A DNA stretch of 64,000 bases, from contig NC_084802.1 of the NCBI RefSeq assembly GCF_963169125.1, positions 115,448,903 to 115,512,902 on the forward strand. Reading direction: 5' to 3'. The notes under the pieces are model-generated. The model saw only the letters and a program-made list of their open reading frames with translations, searched no databases and was not told the origin of the DNA. Below, piece after piece: positions 34,558-47,677 of this stretch. Position 1 is the stretch's first letter. Each line of letters starts with the position of its first letter. Source of the DNA: Humulus lupulus. Taxonomy: Eukaryota > Streptophyta > Magnoliopsida > Rosales > Cannabaceae. The position numbers were made by a program, and so were the translations under genes.

Positions 34558-37018
34558 CTTGCCCTTAAATTTTTGAAAAAAATTATTGAACATGCTATGT
34601 TTACATTTAGGAGCTAATCTTTTGATAAATTTTTAGTAGACATGTTGAATAGGAAGCATGTAATACAATTTCATTAAATTCATTATGGGTTGTGAGTTAT
34701 TAATTTTCTTACTAAGATGGTCAAAATTGTTTACTCACAAGGTAGTGCTGTTACATTGACTTCCAACGGGCCAAAACATAGATTATTAGTCAAATTTTAT
34801 AATGGGACTTATAGCATTTCATTACTTAGGAAGAGTACTTAATTTTAGCATTTTTAAGCACTCAAAAACATTATGTCTTGGCCAAGTTACAAGCTTTTTG
34901 TAATTGATGTACAAGCTGGAGTGAAAGACTGACAACTTGATGAGTGCATGTTTGAACAACGTTTTGACAAGTGTAAAATCATTATTTTCAACTGATTTTA
35001 TTTATATAGACTCTTAATAGGTTGATTAAAAACCTTGAAATATTTGACTAAGAAATACCCCATATTTTATGAGTTTTAATTTTTATAGAAAAAGGTTGTC
35101 AAATCAAGTTTAATTTTGGACAGATTTGGTTTTTAACTCTAGATTTCATAATTCATTAGTCAAATCATGTTTTCTCAATGTAAAGAGATGATAACTTTTT
35201 TATTAGTCAAGGGTTAAGATAAGTGACTTAAAATATAATAAGGTTCTACATTTTTTTTTAAATCCTTAAGATAATATTTTTTAGTGAGTTAGGACTTTTT
35301 CAAAAAAAATTATCACCTAGGACTAAGATTTGTTTCATTGTTTATTGAGAAAATTAAAATATTTTTGGATGATAAAAATTAATGAAATTTCTTAAATTAT
35401 TGAAAATGGACCCTTTTAATTTAAAAGTCTAGTCAAATAAAATTTTATTTGGGTATGATTTCCCAAACTTTTGTAACACATCACAAAAATGGAACTTTCT
35501 CAAAAATAATATAATTATACTTTTTCAAAGAGTAAAGCCTGGTAATTCTAATTTCAAAACATTCATTTACATTTTTAATAATTCGAGAGATAACGTTTAA
35601 TACTTTTATTTTATAAGGTAAATAAGAAATCGGTAATGGAAGTTTTCTTTAGGTGTAAGAATGTGGTCTCTTTAAGCAATTGGGAATTTATTTCCAAATT
35701 TTTGGCACCATTATAGGTAGGCATGTTTTTTTAATAATGTGATAAGGCCGTAAATTTCAAGGGTTTAGTCTAAGCATTTAGATTTAATTAGCAAATATTT
35801 TTAGAGTGTTGAAAATTTATTTCAGCTAAGTTCTTCCCTAATCGCTCAACTTAAAGATATAAAATTAATTAATCGAACGCCATAATTATTTTGAGCCACT
35901 GTATGAATTCCATTACAATGTAATTTTCCTGGGAAAGCTCATTTCTGGACTCAGGAATCCCTCTTATCCACTAAGGAGAACTGGTAAGACAACTTATGAG
36001 TGTTTGGCTACAACATGGCATGACTAGTTTTAACTTAAGACTTAAGTGTACAGTTCAAAACTTGTTAGAAGGTTACTTAAGATTGTTGTCCTAAGGACGT
36101 TCACATACTCATAAGTAAGGTAAGCAGTTATGATTATGACACCCGGCTGGCTACCGGTATCAAGAAAGTAAGATCAGAGTAGCTCTCGATAAGTAAGTAA
36201 GCAAGCATCGGATGCCTTAGATGACTTTGTAAGTAAGCTTGGTTGGCCATCATTATAAGTAAGATGTCTAGTTTAACACTTGTGACATAAGATTCCGGTT
36301 AAACTCTGTGATACATTTGTAAGATGATTTCAGAATCAATCCATTAAGATTATGAGAGTATGTTGAATTCTCCTAGGAGTCTTAGTATCTGGTGTATTTT
36401 ACGTATACATCTGTGTTTGAGTTGAGTAAGTTAAGTATGATATGTATGATATGCATGTTAAGTATGATAAGAAGATAAGTATGATAGGTATGATATGTAC
36501 GTTAAGTATGATAGGTAGGTTATGAATTAAGATTAATGTATATGTACACTTACTCTGGGATTTTATGCGTGCTGGTCTAATTATGTTACGATTCTGGTTA
36601 TTGGGCATGACCATAAGTTTTCCAGGATGTTCACACGTTCTTGAAGTTGTATGTTAGGGTTCGGATTCTCTGGAACCCTATCTATGATTGAATATATGTA
36701 TGATTATTGTTAGGGTTTCCCTGTTTTTCTTATTTATGTTATGTATGTTAAGTTGTTCTTACTAAGCGCTTCTCTTACCTAGTTGTTTCATGTTGTAGGT
36801 AAGCAAAAAGGGAAGACGGATCACTGAGCGCTGGAGTCTGTCATGCGAAATGTACATGTGGCCTGACTGTAGAGGTCGCTACGCTTTTGTCAAGTCTTAT
36901 TTTGTGTAAAAAAAATTCTGTATATTCATACAATAATTTTAACATTCAAATATAAATATATTGTACTTTTATTTAAATCAATAAAATGTCTTTACATTCT
37001 TTTAGGGCATAAATCCTA
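34558..37018 (+). mobile_element. Degenerate LTR-like region
   Basis: AT-rich sequence without coding capacity. Near 36790-36860 it has GTAGGTAAGCAAAAAGGGAAG and, 60 bases on, AAATGTACATGTGG, the same layout as the 3' part of the TGTAACG-family LTRs (CAGGTAAAGG, then CGTACATGT). It also has AATAAAATG and ends AAATCCTAACA. A run of short TAAGTATGATA repeats lies at 36417-36530. Read as an old Gypsy LTR; neither the left end nor a duplication was found. Confidence 0.4.
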
Positions 37019-37490
37019 ACATTTATGAGGGTAGCTAATCCTCATAGACGCCATGGGCTTTTTTTTCTTTCTTTACAGGCATTATGCTCCCAGTGGTTTG
37101 TGATATTCATCTCGTCAGGCACTTTAATTACTCTGCTATTATGTGCATATTGGCAATTTCGATTGACAATGACTGCTATGAGTGAACTTAATTCTTCGAA
37201 TATATGGAACACAATCAGTAAGATAAATGCTTGATATTACATGTATGATGAGTAAAGTGCGTGGACATGTATGGAGACAATGCACTCATTTCATCATGAG
37301 GTCTACTAAGGTGACCTCTTTGACTAAACACATCCTAAGCCAGATGGGGATGCTTTATTTCTATATTAGGAGGGTAAGTGGGGTAACCTCTTTGATTCAT
37401 TATATCAAACATAAAATCTTGCTAGACATGCCCTTCCAAGTGCACATGTTGGTGGTAATTGTTTGGATTACATCGTAGATCTCTTCCCCT
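37019..37490. other. Unassigned, no gene seen
   Basis: Short reading frames only (for example 37025-37234 and 37227-37478, + strand), with no recognisable domain. Probably internal or flanking sequence of the minus-strand element to the right. Confidence 0.25.
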
Positions 37491-37499
37491 TCATGACCG

Positions 37500-39076
37500 T
37501 TGACGTCACAAGCTTTCAAAGCTTTATAAAACTTCGTAGCAAGATGTAAATGTGTTCTCTAGTTTCCTAGAGTATTCGTGGGTGTTTATGGAATGTGGCT
37601 TAAAGTAAGGCTTTGATCTGCCTATCAGTGGTCATGGCAATCTTCCACTCGGGTGTACTTTAGAGCCCTTTCATAGAAGTCGCCTAGGTCCTCTATCTCT
37701 CTCTTGAGCATGCTACCCCACATTTTGCTCTTCGGATGTATCCCTGCAATGATGGCCATTTTTAGCTCAACTTAGGCAACTTTAGCTGCCTCTTCATTGA
37801 ATGGACGAATGTACTTTTTTAGACTTTCATTTTCACCTTGTTTTACATTGGTGAGGTTCGTGGTGGGTGCCATGTAGTCATGGAAGGCACGGTGTTACCG
37901 AAGGAATTCCTCTTAGAGTTACCTCCATGAGGAAATTTTCCCCGAGCCTAGCTCTTTAAACCACTTGTACGCGGCTCAACTTAGGGTGACTACAAAACAT
38001 TGGCATCTAGCCTTGGAGAAGACTCTTTTCAATTTCATCAAGTCATTGAAGGCGTCCAAGTGATATTTTGGGTTTGTTATACCTACATAAGGTGTCATGC
38101 GTGGTTCTTTGAAGTGAAATGGCAGAGGTTCTGCTTGGATCTCTCTTGAAAGTGGAGATTCCTCGTCAAACTCATTGTTTCTAGTTGTCCACCAAGCATG
38201 GGTTCTATCTTGCTTCTAAGATCCTTCATATTCGCGTCTAGCTCCTTCCTCCTCTTGTTTAATGAGTTCAAAATATTTTTGGTGGATGGAGATTGTATTT
38301 TATTCCTCCCCATGGAAGAAGTTGTGGGTAAAGTTTCTCCCGTTACTCCACCTTCTCATTGTTTGGGGACGTCTCTTTCATCCAACCGTGTCTTTTTGGG
38401 TGCAGAGGCATCCACACCATGTTGTTGCTCCCATCTTCTTGATCACATCATTGGTATGAATCCTTCATGGTGCTCCAAATGTGGGGGATTGCTCTTTGAA
38501 AGTTGGGTCCTCCTACCATCAACTGGGAAGGTTGTTTCCTTCCTTCTCTGTTCCTCCCCTACATGCATGGTGAGAGGTACACCATATTTTTCTTGCGGTA
38601 TGTAGCTAAGCACCTTTAACATTTGTTTCCACTGAATCTTCCAACTTTTAGTTCTTCAGAGGAAGCTCATTTATCAGTCCTTCATAGATTCAGGTTCTAG
38701 AGCTTGAGCTTGTTGAGAGCTTCTGGGATATGTTTCTCTCTGGCCGAAAAGTTGCGAGGCCAAGCCCATGTTGGCTTGAGTGGGGAGCTGTTGATGGCCT
38801 AGGTGGAGGCGGCATCTCCAAGTTCTTAATAGGAGCGACTATTGGTGCCGAAGGAGCAATATAAGGTGGTATTGCTGGAGAAGATACTTCCTCTTCCTCA
38901 CCATGGAACTGCTGCACTTCTGGTGCATCTTCGTCCTTCGGTGGCAGAAAATCTCTCCTAGATGCTCTCAGCGAGGTTCTGCCAAAATGAATCTCTATGC
39001 CTTGCAGGTGTTTTAGATGTCTTGGAGTGATTCTTTGACAAAAATAATGGAAGAACAACTATTTGGTACTTGTTTT
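37500..39076 (-). pseudogene. Tat-like Gypsy gag, broken, minus strand
   Basis: Reading leftward from the LTR at 39097: an N-terminal Pro-rich part (38690-39058), a charged region (38095-38313: NILNSLNKRRKELDANMKD) and the Retrotrans_gag domain at about 37640-38120 (GITNPKYHLDAFNDLMKL, AAYKWFKELGSG, NVKQGENESLKKYI, FYERALKYTRVED). Several in-frame stops and at least one frameshift occur. No pol follows to the left. Domain order and the primer-site context suggest the Tat lineage. Confidence 0.75.
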
Positions 39077-39096
39077 TCCCACATACGATGCCAAAC
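39077..39096 (-). promoter_or_regulatory. Primer-site region of the minus-strand Tat-like element
   Basis: On the minus strand the LTR end is followed by GTTTGGCATCGTATGTGGG. Tat elements usually have TTTGGCGCCGTCTGTGGGAA here, so this is a mutated form of that site. Confidence 0.6.
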
Positions 39097-40045
39097 TGTT
39101 GACGGTAAGAACTCGTCAACTACGTTATGGTTGAAAATACAAAGTTTAGTAAGAAATCAATGAACTTAGAGGAATTTGGAAAGAAAACTCAATGAAAAGT
39201 TGCATAACAAAAATGGATTTCATATGTATATCTCTCTATAATCAGGTGTTACAATGATTTTCCAACCTCCCCTCATTCTTGGCAAAGGGTCACTATTTAT
39301 AGGTGAGATCTTTTGTCTCTATTAATTTGTGGTCCCCAAGGGACAAAATCAAAATGTTACTATGAGGTACAGCAAGAGATAATGGAGAAGGTGGTAGTGG
39401 TGTTGGCAAGGTGGATGTCGGGCCTTTTATTTGTCTGGGACTCAGTCCAGTGCTTCATCCTCGTTTTGACATTGTACAAACACCACCCTTCTGATGGGTG
39501 TACCTAGTATGTACTCTAGTGCCTTTACGCCTTGTTTTGACATTGTACGACCACCACCCTTATGATGGGTGGACTTCATGCCTTTTTCGTACAACTATCT
39601 TTTGTTCGTACCTCATACTCTTGAATTCCTCATCCATGATCGTGGTCTTTTTGGAATTACTCCAAGCATATACCAGAGGTATGTTTGGATTTTAACTGAG
39701 TTTGAGACAATGTTTTTAGTTCTAGAGAAGCTTGACCTCAACCCCAAGCTCCAGGGAGGCTTGAGCTCGCCCCCAAGCTCTAGGGAGGCTTGAACTTGCC
39801 CTCTGAGCTCCAGGGAGGCTTGAGCTCGCCCCTTGAGCTCCAAGGAGGCTTGTGCTCGCACCCTGAGCTCCAGGGAGGATTTGAGCTCAAACCTTGAGCT
39901 CCGGGGAGGCTTTAGCTCGCCCCCTAAGCTCCAGTGAGGATTTGAGCTCGCCCCCAACCTCTAGGGAGGCTTGAGCTGGCCCTTAAGCCCCAGGGAGGCT
40001 TGAGGTCACCCCCAAGCTCCAAAGAGGCTTGAGTTGGCCACTCAC
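39097..40045 (-). mobile_element. 5' LTR of the minus-strand Tat-like element
   Basis: The LTR end (minus strand ...TTCTTACCGTCAACA at 39097) is clear. A TATA box (minus-strand CCTATAAATAG) is near 39293-39303. The start, near 40045, is estimated from the end of the tandem array and the change to AT-rich Copia-3 sequence. Confidence 0.65.
39728..40035 (-). repeat. 29-30 bp tandem repeat in LTR, about ten copies
   Basis: Units of the form AAGCTCCAGGGAGGCTTGAG followed by CTCGCCCCC run from about 39728 to 40035, with single-base variants. The repeat differs wholly from the 45-bp array in the related LTR at 33416. Confidence 0.85.
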
Positions 40046-40417
40046 TATTTTAGAATATGTGCTTTCTCAAAACATCCTATGCCTTTTAATTAATTATATT
40101 AATCCAATTAATTTACCAAATGATATTCTAATAATTACTAATCTCATTAAGCATTTAAACATAAAACAAGATTTAATCAATTTACTAAATAGACCCTTAA
40201 ACTATCTAGTTTATAAATGCTCTAATTATTAAGAATATCATTTGCCTATCTAATGAAATTAATTATCAGATAGGTTTGAAATTAACACGTAAAATCAATT
40301 CACCATCTTGTACTAGATTAATTATATGATTCATCAAATAAAAGCATATAATCATACAGGACGTTCCTAATCAAAACATATTGCTACTCGTATGAGATGC
40401 ATGCTTTAATTCAATAC
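40046..40417 (-). other. Copia-3 internal remnant, left piece
   Basis: AT-rich noncoding sequence that continues, across two LTR insertions, the leader of the minus-strand Copia element whose LTR is at 48357-50831. No gene seen. Confidence 0.4.
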
Positions 40418-42795
40418 TGTAACGCCCTACTCCCTTAGAGCCGTTACTAAGTGAATTTTTAAGACAAAACAGTGTAATGAACTCGCTAACCGAGGTTTTG
40501 AGGCAAAAGTGTGACTAATAAAAGTTAAGGCTGTAATCCTTGAAAATGCGTTGACTCAATAAAAACTTCTAGTTTTAAACAATTGGGATCCCAAAAATAA
40601 GGTTTGAAAACCATTTTCATCTTGAAGTAAGTTTACAGTTGATCAGTTATAAAATCATAGATTATTACAGCCAATTTCAAATAAACCCCCAACCAAAGCA
40701 GTCGGGCAGGCCAAACATGTACGCGTCGCTTCACGCTCTCCGTACTCATGGTTGGTTGACTCAGTCTTTGCCCTACCTGCAACACGGAGCACCCGTGAGC
40801 CGAAGCCCAGCAAGAAAACTCATGCAGAACATAACATATGCAGTTAATACAGTTTATCATAACAGATAATCCACAGATAAACAAGTCAATCAATAGACTA
40901 AGCAAACACGGCCATGCCGCCCCAGAGCCTTACCAAAGCCCTGGGGTATCGGTTCTCACCGCGAGGATAACTCATGTATCCCTTGGGTCCCACCCTGAAT
41001 ATAGCATCCCATGTGCTAGGTGTTACTTTCGGCCCACGGCCGCCCCGGCCTACGCCGTTCTTGGCACTTGCCGTTCATTTCATCATAATCACACATATAG
41101 TACATTCAAAATAATCATTCACACATCATGATTCATTTAAGGTTAAACATTTGCACACAACACAATCTGGGGCCATGCCCTGCAATCATCTCATCATGCA
41201 ACATGCAATATAGGGCCATGCCCGGCAATCACACTATGGGCCCATGCCCTATCCTACGGGTGTTATAGTTTTCTTACCTTAGTTCCAAATGCTTTAAATA
41301 GAAAATGACGGCCCCCGAGCACTAGCTTAACACCTAGTCACAACCAAGATAATGGATACCAATAAGATTAATCTCAAATGAGTTTCTAAACCAAGTTCTA
41401 GTACTCGGAACGTTGAAATTCACCAAACATTGTAAAAGACTCAACCCCGAGCACCCTAGGTTAAATTCCCAAGCCCAAATTCTCAAAATCCCAAAATTCC
41501 TTAAGCGCCGCGGCATGGCCCAACCATGCCGCGGCATGGCCCCCAAACAGAGCCACAAAATGCCCAGAAACAGGTAAGGGCCGCGGCCCTACATGGACCA
41601 TGCCACGGCCCGCCCTCCATCCTCAGCACAACTTAGCCTTCAAGGGCCGCGGCCCTCCAAGAACCATGCCGCGGCCCGACCCTTCGAACCCAGAAAAACC
41701 CACCATTTTCAAGCTTAAAACCTCACCTTAAGCCATCCCAAAGCTCCCAAATCAAAACCAATTAATAATCACAACATTAGGATGGTTTAAACAACACAAT
41801 TCCACCAAAAATCCAACCTAACACTCACCAAGATCCCAATTCCAAATTTCTGAAATTTCAAACCTAAAACTCAAAACCAACCATGGAAATTCTCAATTTC
41901 AACCATCAAACTTTAATTTAAACCTTACCTCAGTTGTAGAATCATTTCCCAAAGGATCCCATGACCTATCTTCAAAGTTTCAAGCCACAAACTCCACCTT
42001 GAACATCAAAATCCATAAACATTCACAACCCAACAAAATCTCAGAAATTTAACTTGAGAAAAAGAATTAATTGCTTACCTTTACCCTGATTTGTTCTTGA
42101 TTAACTCATGAGCTAAACCTCCAAATCCCACCATCAATTTTCAGAAATTCAAGCTTGATTTCTCCTAAGATTTCTGTGGATTCATGAAAGAAAGAGGAAA
42201 GAAAGAAGAAGAAGAGAGAGGGTGGAGGCTGGGTCGGTTTCTCTAAGTCTCCAAATGGTTTATTTGTTTTGTTTTTATAACTTAAGCTGGTTACCTCAAG
42301 GTTCGGGGTACCAAAATATCCCCGAGGCAAAAATGGTAAAATCCCCCAGTATTCCCGCCTAGACATCCTAACCTCAAATATATCTCCAATTATTTATTTT
42401 CATAACCCAACATCAAAATACTCCTTGACTCGCTCAAAGTCAAACATAATGCCCCGTTGTGACTTTTCCCCGCTATCCAGCTCTAGGATCGCCTCGTGCC
42501 GAAAGTTACACATCACGGATATACCCACATACCACTGTGGTCTCAAAAATCATCACATATTAATACAGTTATGCCCAACATGGCCAAAATTACAATTATG
42601 CCCTTCTAACACAATCCGGGCCTACATGCATACTAATATACATAGTCATGCATCTCAAATAATCAAATAGTCACATAACACGCTTTAAATCATAACCATG
42701 CATTTAACTCATAAAATCACACATAAATCCCAACATGCCCTCCTGGCACACTAATCAAGGCCCTTAAGCCTTATTAGCGATTTTGGGTCGTTACA
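40418..42795 (-). mobile_element. Solo LTR (TGTAACG family), minus strand
   Basis: 2378 bp; on the + strand it runs TGTAACGCCCTAC...GGGTCGTTACA, which is the reverse of the family LTR. Flanks are AATAC (40413-40417) and GATAC (42796-42800), four of five bases matching. It contains the conserved box (minus strand CTTGCTGGGCTTCGGCTCAC near 40800) and a block of CCGCGG palindromes at 41505-41690. It is nearly identical over long stretches to the LTR at 43862. Confidence 0.88.
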
Positions 42796-42800
42796 GATAC

Positions 42801-43115
42801 CGTGTGGATAATATGTATGACATGTTACAATGCATGAAAATATTATGAAACATATTTAATACATTCAAACATTTAAATAAATACAGTAAATAAATAAATA
42901 CATGTGAGTCGGGTGTTTTGGGTGTTTCTAGAAAAATTACAATACTTACAATAAATTACAACATAAAATAAAAATAAAACCAAGGCTTCATGTAGAATCT
43001 TCATCTCCATCTTTTGGGTCTTCTATTATTTTTATGTCATCAAGCCCAATTTTAAATTATAAATAGCTTTAATAATTTTTAAAGAATCCTTTCGAAATAT
43101 TAAACTTGGCTTATT
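42801..43115 (-). other. Copia-3 internal remnant, middle piece
   Basis: AT-rich noncoding sequence between two LTR insertions. No gene seen; assigned to Copia-3 by position. Confidence 0.4.
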
Positions 43116-43120
43116 AAAGC

Positions 43121-46100
43121 TGTAACGACCCAAATTCAGTGTTAAGGCTTAGGGCCTGGAGTAGTATGCCTGGAGGGCATAATGGGATTTGGTGTGTGTC
43201 TTTATTGAGCTTAATGCATGATTACAATTATTGCACGTTATGTGATTATTTGATTATTTGAGATGCATGACTATGTGAATTAGTATGCATGTAGACCTGA
43301 TTGTCTTAGAATGAGCATGATTGTAATCTGGCCATGTTAGGGCATATCTGTGATAATTGTACTATGTGAATTGTGCCATGTGAGTGTGGTGTTATTATCA
43401 GGATGCATGTATCGAGACGGTTCTAGTGAGCCAATTAGTCTATAAGTCACAACGGGATGTTGTACCCGGCTCGGGAGGAGCCTAGGGGTACTTCGGGAAT
43501 CTTATAAGTTGAGTTGAGAATGAGTGATTAGTTATTGGTATTTTGGTAACCATTTGTAACTGCTGTGAGTAACAAGTTTTAAGATAGAAGGTGGTAGAAT
43601 TGAAATGAAAGTGTAAAGACTTAAGTACCCTTGAAGGTTTAGCTTAGAAGGATTAGTAAGAAGGGATAATTTGGTCTTTTGGCAAGGCAAATAGGCAAGT
43701 TTCAGCTGGGTATATGGGGATACGGTTTGGGCATTTGGGTTCACTTGTGGTTTTGATAAAATTAGAAGAGAAGGAAAAGAAGAGGAGAGAAAGGCTAGGG
43801 CAAGGTGAAGAAAGAAGAAGAGGTGTGGAAGGGGCTGAAGTGGGAAGCTTAGGAGGAGATCTGTAATGCCCTACTTCCTTAGAGCCGTTACTAAGTGAGT
43901 TTTTAAGACAAAACAGTGCAATGAACTCGCTAACCGAGGTTTTGAAGCAAAAGTGTGACTAATAAAAGTTAAGGCTGTAATCTTTGAAAATGCGTTGACT
44001 CAATAAAAACTTCTAGTATTAGACAATTGGGATCCCAAAATAAGGTTTGAAAACTATTTACATCTTGAAATAAGTTTATAGTTGATCAGTTACAAAATCA
44101 TAGATTATTACAGCCATTTTCAAATAAACCCCCAACCAAAGCAGTCGGGCAGGCCAAACATGTACACGTCGCTTCACGCTCTCCGTACTCATGGTTGGTT
44201 GACTCAGTCATTGCCCTTACCTGCAACACAGAGCACCCGTGAGCCGAAGCCCAGCAAGAAAACTCATGCAGAACATAACATATGCAATGTATACAGTTTA
44301 TCATAACAGATAATCCACAAATAAACAAGTCAACCATTAGACTAAGCAAACACGGCCATGCCGCCCCAGAGCCTTACCGATGCCTGGGGTATCGGTTCTC
44401 ACCGCGAGGATAACTCATGTATCCCTTGGGTCCCACCCTGAATATAAGCATCCCATGTGCTGTGTGTTACTTTCGGCCCACGGCCGCCCCGGCCAATGCC
44501 GTACCCGGCCTCTGCCGTTCATTTCATCATAATCACACATATAGTACATTCGAAATAATCATTCACACACATCACGATTCATTTAAGGTTAAACATTTGC
44601 ACACAACACAATCTGGGGCCATGCCCTGCAATCATCTCATCATGCAACATGCAATATAGGGCCATGCCCGGCAATCACACTATGGGCCCACGCCCTATCC
44701 TACGGGTGTTATAGTTTTCTTACCCGTATCCCTTGCTTTCCGATGCACTACAGTCACGAGCACGGTCCACAAGCACGAGCCTCCCCGAAATCCTAGTCAC
44801 AACACACAAAAGACACTTTTAACAACCTTAAATGAGCTTCCAGGCCAAGTTCTAGTACTCGGAACGTTGAAATTCACCAAACATGGTAAAAGACTCAACC
44901 CCGAGCACCCTAGGTTAAATTCCCAAGCCCAAATTCTCAAAATCCCAAAATTCCTTAAGCGCCGCGGCATGGCCCAACCATGCCGCGGCATGGCCCCCAA
45001 ACAGAGCCACAAAATGCCCAGAAACAAGTAAGGGTCGCGGCCCTACAAGGACCATGCCGCGGCCCGCCCTCCATCCTCAGCACAACTTAGCCTTCAAGGG
45101 CCGCGGCCCTCCAAGAACCATGCCGCGGCCCGACCCTTCGAACCCAGAAAAACCCACCATTTTTAATCTCTAAAGCTCACCTTAAACCATCCCAAACACA
45201 TATCTCAATCTCAAAACTCAATGAACAACTTAACAACCTATAGGCACTATATACAAGATCAAAGCATCAACACACCCAAGAATCCACCCCTTGATTCCTA
45301 TTTTCAGCCACCCAAACCAAAACTCAAACAACTAACTCAAAACTTCAACAAAAACAACTCAAGCTCTAGATTTTACCAATCAAAACAGAAATCAAAACTT
45401 AGATGTGTCTAAAAACCTTACCTCAAATGGAGAACCCACACAAAGTCCTTGATCTCCTCCTAGACTCCCACTTCTCCTTCTCTTCTTCTTCTTGCCCTAA
45501 CCTTCTTTCTCCTTCTCTTTCTTCTCTTCAATTTCTATCAAGCCTCAAGTGGCATAAATGCCCCAAACCGTATACCCCCAAATCCCAGCTGCCATTTATC
45601 TATTTCCCAACCAAATGACCAATTTGCCCCTCCTTGCCTATCCTTTCCTACTTAAACCTCAAGGGCACTTAAGTCCTTTCATTTCTATTTCATTTCTACC
45701 ATTTTCTTTCTAAAACTTGTTACTCTCAGCAGTAACTAATGGTTACCCAGGTTACTAAATCTCCAATAACCATTACCCGCTGAATCTCAACTTAACCATA
45801 AAATTCCCAAGGTACCCCTAGGCTCCTCCCGAGCCGGGTATAAAATCCCGTTGTGACTTTTAAGTTAATTTGCTCTCTAGGACCGTCTCGGCACATGCAT
45901 CACAACAATAACACCACACTCACGTGGTACAAATCACAGAATACAATTATCACATATATGCCCTCAGCGGGCTAAAATTACCAATTTACCCCTATCATGC
46001 AAACGGGGTTCACATGCATAATTATTTCACCTAACATGCATACTAACCACGTAGTCATGCACCTCAATGTTCAATTAGTCATATAACATGCTTTAAATCA

Positions 46101-47677
46101 TAACCATGCATTAAACTCATAAAATCACACATAATTTCCATTATGCCCTCCTGGCACGCTAATCAAGGCCCTTAAGCCTTATTAGCGAAATTGGGTCGTT
46201 ACAAGATCAAGGAAACTTTTAGGGTGGATTCTACTCTTGAGGTAAGGATCTTATGCTTATTTAAGTTTGTTTTCTGTGTTGGTTGAGGAATTTAATGCTT
46301 GAGTTAAGATTTTCATGGGTTTTGGTTTGGGTTGCTGAATTTGAGGTCAATGGTGTGGATCTTGGGTGTGTTGATGTTTTGACCTTGATCCTAGTGTTTG
46401 TAGGGTGTTAGATTGTTCATATGAGGTTTGGATTTGAGTTTTGAGACTTAGGTTTTGGTTTGGGGTGATTTGGAGAGGTTAAAGCTCGAGAAAAATTGCA
46501 GGAAAAACCCAGAATTCTGGGTCTGCGAAGGTGTGCCGCGGCAGGGTTTTTGTGTGCCGCGGCGGGGAGCTTCTGTCTGTTGGGTGCCGCGGCACAAGGA
46601 AGTTGTGTCGCGGCACAAGGCAATTTTCAGGATAGCTTTTTTTGGCAATTTTAGGTCTTAACTCCGGGGGTTCGGGGGATGCCTCCGGGGTGTTGTTTTA
46701 AGGTTTTAGAGGTCCCGGGAGTACGGGATTGGTCCCGAGAAGTGGTTTTGGGCTTGGTTAGTATTAAAAGTGTTTTATGTGTGTTGTGACTAGGATTTCG
46801 GAGAGGCTCGTGCTAGTGGACCGTGCTCGTGACCGTGGTGCATCGGAAAGCACGGAATACAGGTAAGAAAACCGTAACACCCGAGATTAGGGCATGGGCC
46901 CACTGTGTGATTGTAGGGCACGGCCCTAGCTTGTATTGTGTGCAAATGTGTAATCTTAGATAAACTATTGTATGTTTGAATGGATATTTCATAATGTATG
47001 ATATGTGTGATTGTAATTGAATGAACGGCAAGGCCGAGAGCGGCAAGGGCCAGGTACGGCAGTGGGGCCGGAAGCAACGCTCAGCACATGGGATGCTATA
47101 GCGAGGGTGGGACCCAAGGGATACATGAGTTATCCTACGGTAATGACCGAGACCCCAAGCTTTGGTAAGGCCTCTGGGGCGGCATGGCCGTGCTTGTTTA
47201 AATCGATGATTTTCCTATTTATCAGTGAATTATGCCAGTGATATTATTATTGCATATGTTATGTGCTATTTGGGTTTTCTTGCTGGGCTTCGGCTCACGG
47301 GTGCTCCGTGTGGCAGGTAAAAGCAAGGAGTCTGTCAACCGGCCATGAGTATGGAGAGCGTGGAGGCGGCGCGTACATGTTCGGCCTGCCCGACTGCTTT
47401 GGTTGGGGGCATTTTGTAAATGGCTGTATTGATCCATTCTTTTGATAGTTAATCTGATGTAAATCTATTTTTGAGTTGTAAATATTTTGTAAACCTTATT
47501 TGGGATCCCAGATGTTTTATACTTACGTTTTCAATGAAGTTAAACATTTTAAAGAGTACAGCCTTAAATTCTGATTTATCCACACTTTTGGTTTTAGAAA
47601 CCACTTAGAGTCAGTCAAAAGCACGATTTCTATTTTAAACTCACTTAGTAACGGCCCTAAGGTAGTAGGGCGTTACA
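43121..47677 (+). mobile_element. Solo LTR (TGTAACG family), forward, split by a reverse copy
   Basis: Begins TGTAACGACCCAAATTC at 43121 and ends AGTAGGGCGTTACA at 47677. The flanking duplication AAAGC is perfect (43116-43120, 47678-47682). Removing the inserted LTR and its duplication leaves 2210 bp. It contains GTGCCGCGGC palindromes (46525-46620), the box CTTGCTGGGCTTCGGCTCAC (47279) and CAGGTAAAAGCAAGG. Confidence 0.9.
43862..46203 (-). mobile_element. Solo LTR (TGTAACG family) nested inside the forward copy
   Basis: 2342 bp in reverse orientation, flanked by AGATC at 43857-43861 and 46204-46208 (perfect). It is very similar to the LTR at 40418-42795 over about 1.3 kb, differing mainly in the outer third, where the sequences diverge strongly. 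CCGCGG block at 44960-45140. Confidence 0.9.

Noticed and set aside
36890..37018. Reverse Copia LTR starting TGTTAGGATTTATGCCC at 37018.
   Set aside because: The start fits, but sequence further in matches the layout of Gypsy LTR 3' ends on the + strand, so I kept the forward LTR-like reading with low confidence.
39728..40035. CRISPR-like regular repeat array.
   Set aside because: Units are directly adjacent with no unique spacers, inside an LTR of a plant element.
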